Shown: positions 16,631 through 26,053, counted from the first letter of the stretch. The stretch: 64,000 bases of DNA from a bacterium (GCA_021777135.1 JAJYDX010000001.1:1-64000), one strand, 5' to 3'. Program-made: numbers and translations. Notes: generated by a model from the sequence alone, not told the origin.

Positions 16631-17596
16631 CTATACCCCTATTAAACTTTTTAATTCCTTAAAGGTTGAAACGGAATTTACTGACATAACATCCGCATTC
16701 TTATCTATCCTCTTAATTAAGCCGCTTAAAACATTAGAAGGCCCTATCTCGATAAATTTGGAAACCTCTGATATTTTTTCCATATTAACAATAATATCCT
16801 TCCACATAACTGGAGAAACTATCTGCTCGAGCAGAAGCCTGACCGCATCGTCTTTCCTGGAATAATTCAACGATGTAGCATTTGAAAATATATCGCATCC
16901 GGCGTCTCTAAACCAATCCTTTTTGATAAAAGAAGAAAGGTTTTCCTTTGCGCTGTCCATAAAAGGCGTATGAAACGGGGCGCTGACTGACAGAATAACT
17001 ATTTTTTTTGCTCCGCGTTCCCTAAGCAGCAGACATGTCTCATCAACGAATGACGATATTCCGGATATTACGTTTTGGATTGCAGAATTGATATTTGCTA
17101 TAAAAACTCCGGCTTTATTTTTTAAAAGATTAACCTCGTCTATAACGGATTTTATTACATTTTCGTCAAGCCCTATAACAGCCGCCATTTTGCCAAATCC
17201 TACCGGACAAGCCGTCTGCATAAAAAAACCTCTTTTCTTTGTAATTAAAAGAGTGTTTGAAAAATCGATGGAACCGGCCGAAACGTTGGCGCTGTATTCA
17301 CCCAGACTGTGGCCTGAAACGCAAACGGGTTTTAATCCGGTTTCTTTCTCGATAACTCTGAGAATAGCTATGCTCACGGTTAGAATAGCCGGCTGGGTAT
17401 TTTCGGTCAGATTAAGCGCCGCTTCGTCTTCTCCTAAAATTAGGTTTTTCATATCCAGTCCTAAAATATCAGAAGATTCTTCTAAAGTAAGACGTGCTTC
17501 ATTAAAATTTTCAAATATATCCTTCCCCATTCCAATATGCTGGGATCCTTGTCCGGGAAAAACAAACGCAATATTAGGGTTTGACAATTTTTCCAT
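16631..17596 (-). CDS. fabD: Malonyl-CoA:ACP transacylase
   Basis: 321-aa enzyme that loads malonyl groups onto ACP. Motifs: FVFPGQGSQHIGMG, the nucleophile Ser in VSGHSLGEYSA, the conserved Arg/Gln region MQTACPVGFGKMAAVIG, and the catalytic His in SAPFHTPFM. Starts 12 bases after fabK. Confidence 0.97.
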   Translation of the reverse strand: MEKLSNPNIAFVFPGQGSQHIGMGKDIFENFNEARLTLEESSDILGLDMKNLILGEDEAALNLTENTQPAILTVSIAILRVIEKETGLKPVCVSGHSLGEYSANVSAGSIDFSNTLLITKKRGFFMQTACPVGFGKMAAVIGLDENVIKSVIDEVNLLKNKAGVFIANINSAIQNVISGISSFVDETCLLLRERGAKKIVILSVSAPFHTPFMDSAKENLSSFIKKDWFRDAGCDIFSNATSLNYSRKDDAVRLLLEQIVSPVMWKDIIVNMEKISEVSKFIEIGPSNVLSGLIKRIDKNADVMSVNSVSTFKELKSLIGV

Positions 17597-17608
17597 TTTA
17601 TATTTTTA

Positions 17609-18553
17609 TTATTTTAAAAATTTTGACATGTTTTTCATAAAATCTTCCGCCTGCGAAACAATTTCTTCTATTACTTCTTTTACAGTTTTTTCTTCTTTTA
17701 TAAGCCCCGCAATTTGTCCGCTCATTAAAGAACCCATTTCGACGTCTCCGTCAACCGAAGCTGCCTTTAATTTTCCGGTTCCAAGTTTTTCGTATTCAGA
17801 AGCAGGCGCACATTTTTCTTCCAGTTCTAAAAACATTTTAGCAAGCCTGTTTTTTAAAACTCTTACGGGATGTCCGGTCGGTCTTCCAGTAACAACGGTA
17901 TCCCTATCGGATGCTTTTACTACCGAATCTTTCCAATTTTGATGTATATGACACTCCTTTGTAGCAAGAAATCTAGTTCCCATTTGAATACCGCCTGCGC
18001 CTAGGCATAAAGCAGCCGCAAATCCTCTGTAATCGGCAATACCGCCTGCTGCTATAACCGGAATACTAACGGCATCAACAACTTGCGGAACTATTGTCAT
18101 TGTAGTAAGTTCGCCTATATGCCCTCCAGATTCTGTTCCCTCCGCAATAACGGCATCGGCACCAGCTTTCTCAACCCTCTTTGCCAGGGCGGAAGACGGG
18201 ATTACCGGTATGACTTTTATTCCCGCGTCGTGAAATTTTTTTATATAAGGACCCGCATTACCAGCGCCGGTAGTAACTACGGGAACGCCTTCCTGAATAA
18301 CAGCATCTACAAGCTCGTCTATATATGTAAGGTAAAGTATTAGGTTAACGCCGAAGGGCTTGTCGGTATTATCCTTAGCTTTTTTTATTTCCTGAACCAG
18401 AAGTTCTGGCGGCATTTGTCCTGCGCCGATTATGCCTAAACCGCCGGCATTCGAAACTGAGCTCGCAAGCTCATAATTAGACGCCCATGCCATTCCGCCT
18501 TGAAATATAGGATATTTTATTCCTAATTTATCGCATACGGGAGATTTTATCAT
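17609..18553 (-). CDS. fabK: Enoyl-ACP reductase II (FabK-like flavoprotein)
   Basis: 314-aa FMN-dependent TIM-barrel protein. The start KYPIFQGGMAWASNYELASSVSNAG (read in parts), NAGGLGIIGAG, GVNLILYL, IPVIAAGGIADYRGFAAALC and GIQMGTRFLATKEC match FabK, the flavin enoyl-ACP reductase. Nitronate monooxygenase is a close relative, but the position between fabH and fabD, and no fabI in the window, support the fatty-acid role. FabK-bearing bacteria are usually insensitive to triclosan. Confidence 0.9.
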   Translation of the reverse strand: MIKSPVCDKLGIKYPIFQGGMAWASNYELASSVSNAGGLGIIGAGQMPPELLVQEIKKAKDNTDKPFGVNLILYLTYIDELVDAVIQEGVPVVTTGAGNAGPYIKKFHDAGIKVIPVIPSSALAKRVEKAGADAVIAEGTESGGHIGELTTMTIVPQVVDAVSIPVIAAGGIADYRGFAAALCLGAGGIQMGTRFLATKECHIHQNWKDSVVKASDRDTVVTGRPTGHPVRVLKNRLAKMFLELEEKCAPASEYEKLGTGKLKAASVDGDVEMGSLMSGQIAGLIKEEKTVKEVIEEIVSQAEDFMKNMSKFLK

Positions 18554-18595
18554 TTTATTATTTCACCCTATATATCTATCTATATATCTATAATC

Positions 18596-19579
18596 CTACC
18601 ATCTAATTACAGAAGACGCCCATGTTAAACCGGCGCCTATGGCATCTATTAAAACGATGCCGCCTTCTTTTAAACGGCCCGACATATAAGCTTCGTCGAG
18701 AGCTATAGGTATGGAGCCGCTTGAAGTATTGCCATATTTTTCTACGTTTACAAAAACTTTTTCCATGGGAAAATTTAATTTTTTCGCAGTAGCTTCTATA
18801 ATCCTGATATTTGCCTGATGCGGAACGAATAAATCGATATCTTCGGGCTTAAGATTGTTAAATTTTATAGCTTCTTCCGCTACAGCCTTAAGGTAATTAA
18901 CCGCATACCTAAAAAGTTCCGAACCTTTCATTTTAATATAGTGCTCGCGGTTATTAACGCTTTCAATGCTTGCAGGCATCAGTGAACCGCCGCCTTTAAG
19001 CATAAGAATATCGTCATGCCCTCCTTCCGAATGCATATGCGTAGATAAAATGCCTCTGGTATTTTCAGTATTTGCCGTCAATACTATTGCTCCGCCCCCG
19101 TCACCGAACAGAACGCAGGTTGACCTGTCGGTATAATCCGTAATTCTAGACAATAAATCGGCGCCTATAACCAGAACATTTTTATATTTGCCTGATTTAA
19201 TAAAACTGTCGGCTACTGACAAGGAATATATAAAACCGCTGCATCCGGCGCTAATGTCAAAAGCCGCCGCATTTTTAAGCCCTAACTTTTCCTGCACTAT
19301 GCAGGCAGTTGAAGGGAAAATCATATCTGGAGTAATTGTTCCAACCAATATTAATTCAATATCGAGCGGGTTTAATCCCGAAAGTTTTAAGGCTTTTTTT
19401 GCGGCTTCAGCTGCTATGTCTGACGTAACTAAGCCATCTTCTGCAATCCTTCTTTCTTTTATGCCAGTCCTAGAAGTAATCCACTCGTCCGATGTATCAA
19501 CTATATTACATAATTCGTCGTTATTAAGCACTTTTTCGGGAACGAACGAACCAACGCCTATGACTTTAGAGTATATCAA
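18596..19579 (-). CDS. fabH: 3-oxoacyl-ACP synthase III
   Basis: 327-aa initiating condensing enzyme joining acetyl-CoA with malonyl-ACP. The triad is visible: Cys in DISAGCSGFIYSLSVA, His in LFVPHQANIRIIEA, Asn in YGNTSSGSIPIALDEA. Also DEWITSRTGIKERRIA near the start. It follows plsX, the standard plsX-fabH order. Confidence 0.97.
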   Translation of the reverse strand: MIYSKVIGVGSFVPEKVLNNDELCNIVDTSDEWITSRTGIKERRIAEDGLVTSDIAAEAAKKALKLSGLNPLDIELILVGTITPDMIFPSTACIVQEKLGLKNAAAFDISAGCSGFIYSLSVADSFIKSGKYKNVLVIGADLLSRITDYTDRSTCVLFGDGGGAIVLTANTENTRGILSTHMHSEGGHDDILMLKGGGSLMPASIESVNNREHYIKMKGSELFRYAVNYLKAVAEEAIKFNNLKPEDIDLFVPHQANIRIIEATAKKLNFPMEKVFVNVEKYGNTSSGSIPIALDEAYMSGRLKEGGIVLIDAIGAGLTWASSVIRW

Positions 19580-19615
19580 TTTTTAACCTTCGCCAAAAAA
19601 TTAAATTTATTTATT

Positions 19616-20629
19616 TCAACAACCTATATTTTTTGCATTCGCTTCTATCTTGTGACTTATATTGATATTTATGCCTTTTTCTACAAAATGTTTTGCGACT
19701 AATACCGCGCTTGTTAAAGCCTTGGCGCTTGCACCGCCGTGCGCAATAAAAGCAGCGCCGTTAACTCCAAGAAGCGGGGCGCCGCCGTATTCATTATGGT
19801 CAACAAGTTTTTTAAATTTCTTTAATGATTTTCTAGCCATAAAGAAACCTAATTTAGCCATAAAACTTTTATTTATTTCTTCTCTTAAAAGATTAAATAT
19901 TGTTTCAGCAAGTGTTTCAGAAGCTTTTAAAATAACGTTTCCAGTAAATCCGTCGCATACTACCACGTCAACTTTTCCGTTAAATATTTCCCTGCCCTCA
20001 ACATAGCCGTAAAAATTTAAATCCGTATTTTTTATTATCCCGAATGCCTCTCTGGTAAGGTCGTTGCCTTTAGACGCTTCCTCGCCGTTACTGAGAATTC
20101 CTATTTTTGGATTCTTAATGCCTTTCATAAAAGAAGCGTATTCAGAACCCATTATCGCAAATTCCGCAAGATGATAAGGCTTTACATCGACATTGGCGCC
20201 GGCGTCTATCAAAACGGTATAGCCTCCTACAGCAGGCATGATCGTAGCAATAGCAGGTCTGTCTATTCCTTTGATTCTTTTAAAAACAAACATCGCTATA
20301 GCCAGTGATGCTCCGCTGTTACCGGCACTAATAATAGCATCAGCCTCTTTATTTTTAACGAGTTCATAGGCAACGCGCATAGAAGAGTTTTTTTTATTCC
20401 TTACTATCGCAGAGGGAGAATCGTCCATCGTTATCCGTTCAGGCGCATGCACTATTTTAATTCTGGAACCGCGGTAATTATTTCTTTGAAGAAAATCTTT
20501 TAATACAGCATCATCTCCCGTTATTATAATCTCTAAATCTTTGTTAGACTCTACGGCGGCTATCGCCCCCATAATCTCAGGTTCAGGAGCCCTATCGGAA
20601 CCAAAACCGTCCAGAGCTATTCTAATCAT
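19616..20629 (-). CDS. plsX: Phosphate acyltransferase PlsX
   Basis: 337-aa peripheral membrane enzyme that makes acyl-phosphate from acyl-ACP for phospholipid synthesis. Motifs: IALDGFGSDRAPEPEIMGA, SMRVAYELVKNKEADAIISAGNSGA in parts, TVLIDAGANVDVKP, VVCDGFTGNVILKASE and GAPLLGVNGAAFIAHG. It lies between rpmF and fabH, the rpmF-plsX-fabH arrangement shared by many bacteria. Confidence 0.97.
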   Translation of the reverse strand: MIRIALDGFGSDRAPEPEIMGAIAAVESNKDLEIIITGDDAVLKDFLQRNNYRGSRIKIVHAPERITMDDSPSAIVRNKKNSSMRVAYELVKNKEADAIISAGNSGASLAIAMFVFKRIKGIDRPAIATIMPAVGGYTVLIDAGANVDVKPYHLAEFAIMGSEYASFMKGIKNPKIGILSNGEEASKGNDLTREAFGIIKNTDLNFYGYVEGREIFNGKVDVVVCDGFTGNVILKASETLAETIFNLLREEINKSFMAKLGFFMARKSLKKFKKLVDHNEYGGAPLLGVNGAAFIAHGGASAKALTSAVLVAKHFVEKGININISHKIEANAKNIGC

Positions 20630-20676
20630 TAAATAGTCTCCCTATTCTTATTAAAATTGACGGGATATATAATGAA

Positions 20677-20868
20677 TCAAGAGTTTTCCGGCATTTTTTC
20701 GGTTACGATTTTTCTGCCCTTGTATGTTTTGCAGTTTGGACACATTCTGTGAGATAGAACGGGTTCTCCGCAATTTGGACACTTAGAATAATTCACCGGC
20801 GTAAGGCTGTCGTGAGTTCTTCTTTTATCCCTTCTGCATTTAGAATGTCTTTTTTTTGGATTTGCCAT
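20677..20868 (-). CDS. rpmF: 50S ribosomal protein L32
   Basis: 63-aa basic ribosomal protein. The start MANPKKRHSKCRRDKRRTHD and a four-Cys zinc ribbon (CPNCGEPVLSHRMCPNC) define the zinc-containing L32 form. A clear AAAGGAGAA ribosome site precedes it, and a good promoter lies upstream. It heads the plsX-fab operon. Confidence 0.97.
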   Translation of the reverse strand: MANPKKRHSKCRRDKRRTHDSLTPVNYSKCPNCGEPVLSHRMCPNCKTYKGRKIVTEKMPENS

Positions 20869-20905
20869 ATAGTTCTCCTTTATAAAATATAAAAATATAT
20901 GCTAT

Positions 20906-20934
20906 ATTATTAAATTAAAATCTTAAAATGTCAA
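20906..20934 (-). promoter_or_regulatory. Sigma-70-type promoter for rpmF-plsX-fab operon
   Basis: On the minus strand TTGACA (20934-20929) and AATAAT (20911-20906) are 17 bases apart, between the valS stop and the rpmF start. The -35 is a perfect consensus and the -10 has one mismatch. Confidence 0.6.
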
Positions 20935-20936
20935 TT

Positions 20937-23441
20937 TCATTTTTCTAATGATATGAAAATGTCGGCATCCGCGGTTTGAAAATCTGCTTTATCTGAAAAT
21001 ATTAACCGTTCTGATCTCACCGCAGACCTTATATCGCCCGATATTTCATTTATAATGTCGATATAATCGGCGTTTAACGATTTAATTAAAATCTTGTTTA
21101 CTTTGTGATTCTGATGAAGGTTTAAATTAGTTCGTAATTTTCTGGAAGCATCCAAAATATTTAATAAAATAGCGGAAATTTTTGCTGAATCGCTGAAAAT
21201 AAGCTCTTTTTTTAATTCCGGCCAATTAGATAAATGTATGCTATTACCTTTCTCAAAATTTTTATAAAAAGTCAGATATAGTTCTTCTGTAATAAATGGC
21301 ATAAAAGGAGCAAAGATTTTTGATATATTTAAAGAAATAAAATACATGACGTTTAAAACTGTTTTTTTTCTATCGGCGTTTTCTTCTTCTTCGTCCCAGA
21401 AAACATTTTTTATAATTTCAAGATAATTGTCGCAATAAATATTATAAAAAAAATCGGTTGCCGTTCTTAAAGCGAATGAATATTCATAAGATTCCATATT
21501 GTTTTCGCAAATATTGATAGTATTTTCTAATTCCGTAAGCACCCATTTATCTATCTGACTTAAATTGAGTTCTGTCATGTTTTTTTCGTAAGGATTGAAT
21601 TCTGCAGATACATTAGTAATCAAGAATCTTGTCGCATTCCATATCTTAATTAAAAGCTTTCTGCCGGCAATTACGTCTTCTTCGTTAAAACGCAAATCCT
21701 GTCCTAGATTTGCTTTAGACGCCCAATATCTAAGAGCGTCTGCTGAATATTTTTTTATAATATCTTCAGGAGCTACGAAATTTCCAAGACTTTTAGACAT
21801 TTTTTTGCCGCTTTTATCTAAACCCCACCCGCTTATCATAATATCTTTAAAAGGTATGTTCTCAGTATGATAAATAGATTTAACTACTGTATAGAACAGC
21901 CATGTCCTTATAATTTCCTGGGCCTGCGGGCGCAAACCCATGGGATAAATCATATTTAAAAGTTCCTTACTATCATGGTCGTTATATGCCCACCTGGAAT
22001 TTATAAGAGGTGTCATAGATGACGTCATCCAAGTATCCATAACATCTGTCTCTGGCTTAAGCTTTTCACCTCCGCATTTAGGGCATTTATTTGTGCCAGG
22101 CAAATCAGTAACCGGATCTACTGGCAGTTTCGATTCCACTGCTGTAATAATTTCTCCGCATTCGGAACAATACCATACCGGAAAAGGAACGCCGTAAAAT
22201 CTCTGCCTCGAAATATTCCAATCCCATTTGAGATTATTAATCCATTCGTCATAGCGGGCTTTCATAAATTCCGGATGCCAAACCATCTGATTGCCGGCGT
22301 TTATAAACTTATCTTTGCTGTCTAATATTTTTATAAACCACTGTTCGGCAAGAATAAACTCTACTGGCGTTGAGCATCTATCGTGGACTCCAACGTTATG
22401 CATAAGGGATTTTTCGCCTTTTATTAAAAAAAGTTCGTTTAAATCAGCTACAACCGCTTTTTTGGCATCCTTAACGCTTAATCCGTTGTATTTTTCCGAT
22501 AACGCGTTTAACCTGCCCGCCTTATCTACCACTATTGCCGTATTTAATTTATGCTCCTTCCATTTTTTAACGTCTTCGACGTCGCCCCATGTGCAGACCA
22601 TCATAAGTCCTGTCCCATAACCCATATCAACCGATTCGTCGAATCTAACAGGAACTTCTCTATTATATAAAGGCGTCTTAACATTACGTCCTTCCAAAAA
22701 TTTGTATCTATCGTCCGCAGGGTTTGCGTAAACCGCCACGCATCCGCCGAGAAGTTCAGGGCGTGTCGTAGATATTATAAGGCTTTTACCATCCATTGAT
22801 TTAAACTCAATATCGTAAAGAACTCCGGTTAATTCTTCTAGGACTACATCCGCTTGCGCAAGAGAAGTTCTGCATTGAGGACACCATAATATTGGTTCAT
22901 TGCGTCTTTCTATCAATCCTTTATTATAAAGGTCCAAAAACGATTTTTGGGAAGTTTTTCTGCATCTTTCATCTATGGTTGAATATGATAAATCATAATC
23001 CGCGCTTATTCCTGCGGATTTCCATAACGATTTATAAATTTCTATGCCCTCTTTGGTTTCCTTAAGGCATAAATCTATAAAATCTTCCCTGGTGATTTTA
23101 GATTTATTTATTTTATATTTTTTCTCAACATAACGCTCGGTTGGAAGGCCGTTATCGTCGAAACCCATTGGATAAAAAACGTTAAATCCTTTCATTCTCT
23201 TATATCTGATAATAAATTCCGCCTGGGAATAACTCATTACATGTCCTACATGGAGATGTGAAGACGAAACATAAGGCGGGGGCGTATCTACAGAATAAAT
23301 TTTCCTGCTTTTATCAGAAGTTTCGAATTTATAAATCTTATTATCTTCCCAATATTGCGATATTTTTTTTTCTACTGTCTGGTAATCGTAATTTTTAGGA
23401 AAATCTTTAAAATCTATATAATTTTCAGTATTTTTTTGCAT
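20937..23441 (-). CDS. valS: Valyl-tRNA synthetase (archaeal/Rickettsia-type)
   Basis: 834-aa class I aminoacyl-tRNA synthetase. The HIGH motif is HLHVGHVMSY and the KMSKS motif is SGKKMSKSLGN. GFDDNGLPTERYVEKKYKIN, CTWGDVEDVKKW in the editing domain, and PVDPVTDLPGTNKCPKCGGEK with a zinc-type CxxC pair are diagnostic of the ValRS form found in archaea, rickettsiae and some anaerobes. It is shorter than E. coli ValRS (951 aa) and appears to lack the long C-terminal coiled coil. It diverges from dnaX. Confidence 0.92.
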   Translation of the reverse strand: MQKNTENYIDFKDFPKNYDYQTVEKKISQYWEDNKIYKFETSDKSRKIYSVDTPPPYVSSSHLHVGHVMSYSQAEFIIRYKRMKGFNVFYPMGFDDNGLPTERYVEKKYKINKSKITREDFIDLCLKETKEGIEIYKSLWKSAGISADYDLSYSTIDERCRKTSQKSFLDLYNKGLIERRNEPILWCPQCRTSLAQADVVLEELTGVLYDIEFKSMDGKSLIISTTRPELLGGCVAVYANPADDRYKFLEGRNVKTPLYNREVPVRFDESVDMGYGTGLMMVCTWGDVEDVKKWKEHKLNTAIVVDKAGRLNALSEKYNGLSVKDAKKAVVADLNELFLIKGEKSLMHNVGVHDRCSTPVEFILAEQWFIKILDSKDKFINAGNQMVWHPEFMKARYDEWINNLKWDWNISRQRFYGVPFPVWYCSECGEIITAVESKLPVDPVTDLPGTNKCPKCGGEKLKPETDVMDTWMTSSMTPLINSRWAYNDHDSKELLNMIYPMGLRPQAQEIIRTWLFYTVVKSIYHTENIPFKDIMISGWGLDKSGKKMSKSLGNFVAPEDIIKKYSADALRYWASKANLGQDLRFNEEDVIAGRKLLIKIWNATRFLITNVSAEFNPYEKNMTELNLSQIDKWVLTELENTINICENNMESYEYSFALRTATDFFYNIYCDNYLEIIKNVFWDEEEENADRKKTVLNVMYFISLNISKIFAPFMPFITEELYLTFYKNFEKGNSIHLSNWPELKKELIFSDSAKISAILLNILDASRKLRTNLNLHQNHKVNKILIKSLNADYIDIINEISGDIRSAVRSERLIFSDKADFQTADADIFISLEK

Positions 23442-23485
23442 AGCTTATAAAGTTTAGCAATTTTTTATCTAAAAATCAACTTCGC

Positions 23486-23516
23486 TTGCAAAATTTTGGT
23501 CATTATATGTTATAAT
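23486..23516 (+). promoter_or_regulatory. Candidate dnaX promoter, possibly giving a leaderless mRNA
   Basis: TTGCAA (23486-23491) and a perfect TATAAT (23511-23516) are separated by 19 bases. The expected start of transcription, about 7 bases after the -10, falls next to the dnaX ATG at 23524, and no ribosome-binding sequence is present. Initiation without a leader is therefore plausible. Confidence 0.5.
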
Positions 23517-23523
23517 AAATAAA

Positions 23524-25050
23524 ATGTATCAGGTTCTTGCGAGAAAATATAGACCAAAGATTTTCGATGAAATTATCGGACAGGACGCGATTATCCAAAC
23601 GCTTAAAAATGCGGTCGTAAACGACAGGGTTTCGCATGCTTACATATTTACGGGAACAAGAGGCGTAGGCAAAACCTCCATCGCAAGGATACTTGCAAAA
23701 TCGATAAACTGCGTAAAAGGACCTACTGCCGACCCGTGCGGCGTATGTTCGGCCTGTATTCAGATTCAAAACGGAAACTCAGTCGATGTTATTGAAATTG
23801 ACGGAGCATCTAATACAGGAGTTGATTCCATAAGAGATTTAAAAGAAAGTATAATATATTCCCCTCAGAGTTTAAAGTTTAAGATTTATATAATAGACGA
23901 AGTTCATATGTTGTCTAACAGCGCATTCAACGCCCTTTTGAAAACGCTTGAAGAACCGCCTGCCCATGCAAAATTTGTTTTCGCCACAACGGAGATACAT
24001 AAGGTTCCTGAAACTATTTTATCTAGGTGCCAGAGATTCAATTTTAAAAGAATACCTACCGGTATAATTTTCGAAAAACTAAAAGAAATTGCTCTTGCCG
24101 AAGATGTTTCGGTAACCGATGAAAATCTTATGATTATAGCATCGATGGCTGACGGGTCTCTAAGAGACTCGCTTTCTATTTTCGACACTGCTATATCGCA
24201 CTTCGGAAAAAATATAAAAGAAGATGTTTCGACGGTGCTTGGACTAACTAACAAAGCGATAATATCCAAACTTGTATCAGCCATATTTATGGAAGATTAT
24301 GAAAACGGTATAAAGGCTGCCAGGGAAATATATGAATCTGGAGCAGATATAAGACAGTTCATGAAACAGGCGGCTTTTTATATAAGAAACATTTTAATCG
24401 TAAAACTTAAATATAAAGATTTGATTTACGATTTAACAAATGAAGAAATTAATACTTTAATTCCATTAGCCGAACAAAAATCGACGGAAGAACTTTTAGA
24501 TATGATAGATATAATGATAAACGCTGATATAAAATATCAGAGGGTTTCATCTCCCCTGTTAATGCTGGAGCTGACTTTATTTAGGCTTTTTAGCATTCCA
24601 CAAAAAAAGAACGTGCAGGAACTCATAAACAAAATCAATAATTTTAATACGGCTAATGACATTGAAACACACGTCGAACATACAGGCTTAATGAAACAAA
24701 ACGTCTCAAATAATAATAAAATAAATGAAGGTGGTATAGCGCCAGATACTGCTGACATTAAAAATGTAAATTTAACGCCCAATAAATCCTCTAAATTAGA
24801 CAACGGTAACGCCGCTTTAATTGAACATGAAAAATTATTTGACCATTTTTTAAAAACTGACGAAAAATTAAATAAAATAAATAAGGAAACTGAAAAAATT
24901 AATTATAAAGAGGCGGCAAAAATAATTGAAGATTCACAAGCCGCAGAATATCAGTATAACAAAAAGCAAGATAAAAAAGACGCCGACGGCATTATTAAAA
25001 ATATCAGGGAAATATTTGGTAACGATATAGAAAAAATTGAAAAAAATTAA
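23524..25050 (+). CDS. dnaX: DNA polymerase III subunit tau (and possibly gamma)
   Basis: 508-aa clamp-loader ATPase. Walker A is FTGTRGVGKTSIARIL, the zinc Cys set is in CVKGPTADPCGVCSAC, Walker B is IIDEVHMLS, sensor 1 follows in FVFATTEIHKVPETILSRCQ, and SRCQRFNF marks the arginine-finger region. The C-terminal third (after about residue 365) is low-complexity, Lys/Asn-rich and poorly conserved, as usual for tau. An A-AAA-AAG heptamer at codons 360-362 could yield a shorter gamma-like product. It is followed by ybaB and recR, the standard recombination trio. Confidence 0.95.
   Translation: MYQVLARKYRPKIFDEIIGQDAIIQTLKNAVVNDRVSHAYIFTGTRGVGKTSIARILAKSINCVKGPTADPCGVCSACIQIQNGNSVDVIEIDGASNTGVDSIRDLKESIIYSPQSLKFKIYIIDEVHMLSNSAFNALLKTLEEPPAHAKFVFATTEIHKVPETILSRCQRFNFKRIPTGIIFEKLKEIALAEDVSVTDENLMIIASMADGSLRDSLSIFDTAISHFGKNIKEDVSTVLGLTNKAIISKLVSAIFMEDYENGIKAAREIYESGADIRQFMKQAAFYIRNILIVKLKYKDLIYDLTNEEINTLIPLAEQKSTEELLDMIDIMINADIKYQRVSSPLLMLELTLFRLFSIPQKKNVQELINKINNFNTANDIETHVEHTGLMKQNVSNNNKINEGGIAPDTADIKNVNLTPNKSSKLDNGNAALIEHEKLFDHFLKTDEKLNKINKETEKINYKEAAKIIEDSQAAEYQYNKKQDKKDADGIIKNIREIFGNDIEKIEKN
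24603..24609 (+). promoter_or_regulatory. A-AAA-AAG slippery heptamer in dnaX
   Basis: Zero-frame codons CAA AAA AAG (24601-24609) contain the heptamer A AAA AAG used for -1 frameshifting in E. coli dnaX. A -1 shift would add ten residues and stop at 24639-24641, giving a product of about 372 aa, just past the clamp-loader core. The run of seven A could also cause transcript slippage. No clear stimulatory hairpin or internal ribosome site was seen. Confidence 0.45.
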
Positions 25051-25121
25051 AAAGTCGATTTGCAAAAAAACGCAAAATTAAATAAAATAAATTTAAAAAA
25101 ATAATTCGGAGGAGCAGTAAA

Positions 25122-25436
25122 ATGTCTAAAAATATTGCCGGTATGTTAAAACAGGCGCAGAAACTTCAATCGGATATGCTTAAAATGCAGGAAGAATTAG
25201 GCTCTAAAATAGTGGAGGCAGGTTCTGGCGGCGGTATGGTAACGACAAAGGTAAACGGAAAACAAGAACTGCTTGAAATTAAAATTGATAAGGCAGTAGT
25301 TAATCCTGACGATGTAGAAATGCTGCAAGACCTTATAGTGGCCTCAATAAATGAAGCGCTCAATAAATCAAAAGATATGGTAACCGGAGAAATGTCTAAA
25401 TTAACTGGCGGACTTAATCTGCCGGGTCTTTTTTAA
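25122..25436 (+). CDS. ybaB: Nucleoid-associated protein YbaB/EbfC family
   Basis: 104-aa DNA-binding dimer. MLKQAQKLQSDMLKMQEELGS, then GGMVTTKVNGKQELLEIKIDK and PDDVEMLQDLIVASINEALNK match the family. It has a clear GGAGGAG ribosome site. It lies between dnaX and recR as in most bacteria. Confidence 0.96.
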   Translation: MSKNIAGMLKQAQKLQSDMLKMQEELGSKIVEAGSGGGMVTTKVNGKQELLEIKIDKAVVNPDDVEMLQDLIVASINEALNKSKDMVTGEMSKLTGGLNLPGLF

Positions 25437-25447
25437 CCGGTGGCTCT

Positions 25448-26053
25448 ATGTCTTTAAATCATTCTGATTATATTAAAGATATTGTTTTTGCATTTAAAAA
25501 GCTTCCTGGTATAGGTGAGAGATCGGCAAGAAGATTAGCTTTTTATATACTTTCTCAAAACGAATCTGTTGCCTACAATCTTTCGGACGCCATAAAAAAT
25601 GCTAAACAAAATATAAAACTATGTAAAAACTGTTTTAACCTTAGTTCTGAAGACCTGTGCCCTATCTGTAACAACCAGTCTAGAAATCACAGGCAGCTTT
25701 GTATAGTAGAAAACCCCGAAATAATATACGTATTTGAAAAAAGCGGCAATTATAACGGTTATTACCATGTTTTACACGGTTTAATTAATCCGCTTGAGGG
25801 TATTACACCATCGGACATCAGACTCAAAGAACTGGCGGGCAGAGTTGAAGCCGGCGGTTTTGAAGAAATAATACTTGCCCTAAACCCTAACTCAAACGGA
25901 GAGGCGACTTCCATATATATACAAAAAATTCTATCTCCTTATAACGTTAACATATCGGTTCTGGCACGCGGAATACCCATAGGTTCCGACCTGGAATACG
26001 TTGATAAAGACACTCTATCGGAGGCGATTAACTATAGAAAAAGATTTGATTAA
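25448..26053 (+). CDS. recR: Recombination protein RecR
   Basis: 201-aa RecFOR-pathway protein. It has a helix-hairpin-helix near the start (KLPGIGERSARRLAFYIL), a four-Cys zinc finger (CKNCFNLSSEDLCPIC) and a Toprim domain (CIVENPEIIYVFEKSG, HVLHGLINPLEGI). It starts 11 bases after ybaB and completes the operon. Confidence 0.97.
   Translation: MSLNHSDYIKDIVFAFKKLPGIGERSARRLAFYILSQNESVAYNLSDAIKNAKQNIKLCKNCFNLSSEDLCPICNNQSRNHRQLCIVENPEIIYVFEKSGNYNGYYHVLHGLINPLEGITPSDIRLKELAGRVEAGGFEEIILALNPNSNGEATSIYIQKILSPYNVNISVLARGIPIGSDLEYVDKDTLSEAINYRKRFD

Noticed and set aside
17088-17942. 284-codon open frame on the plus strand opposite fabD and fabK
   Set aside because: It is the antisense shadow of two well-supported fab genes and has no family motif or ribosome site.
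17609-18553. Nitronate monooxygenase in place of FabK
   Set aside because: The families overlap in sequence, but the gene lies inside a complete fab operon between fabH and fabD with no other enoyl reductase in view.
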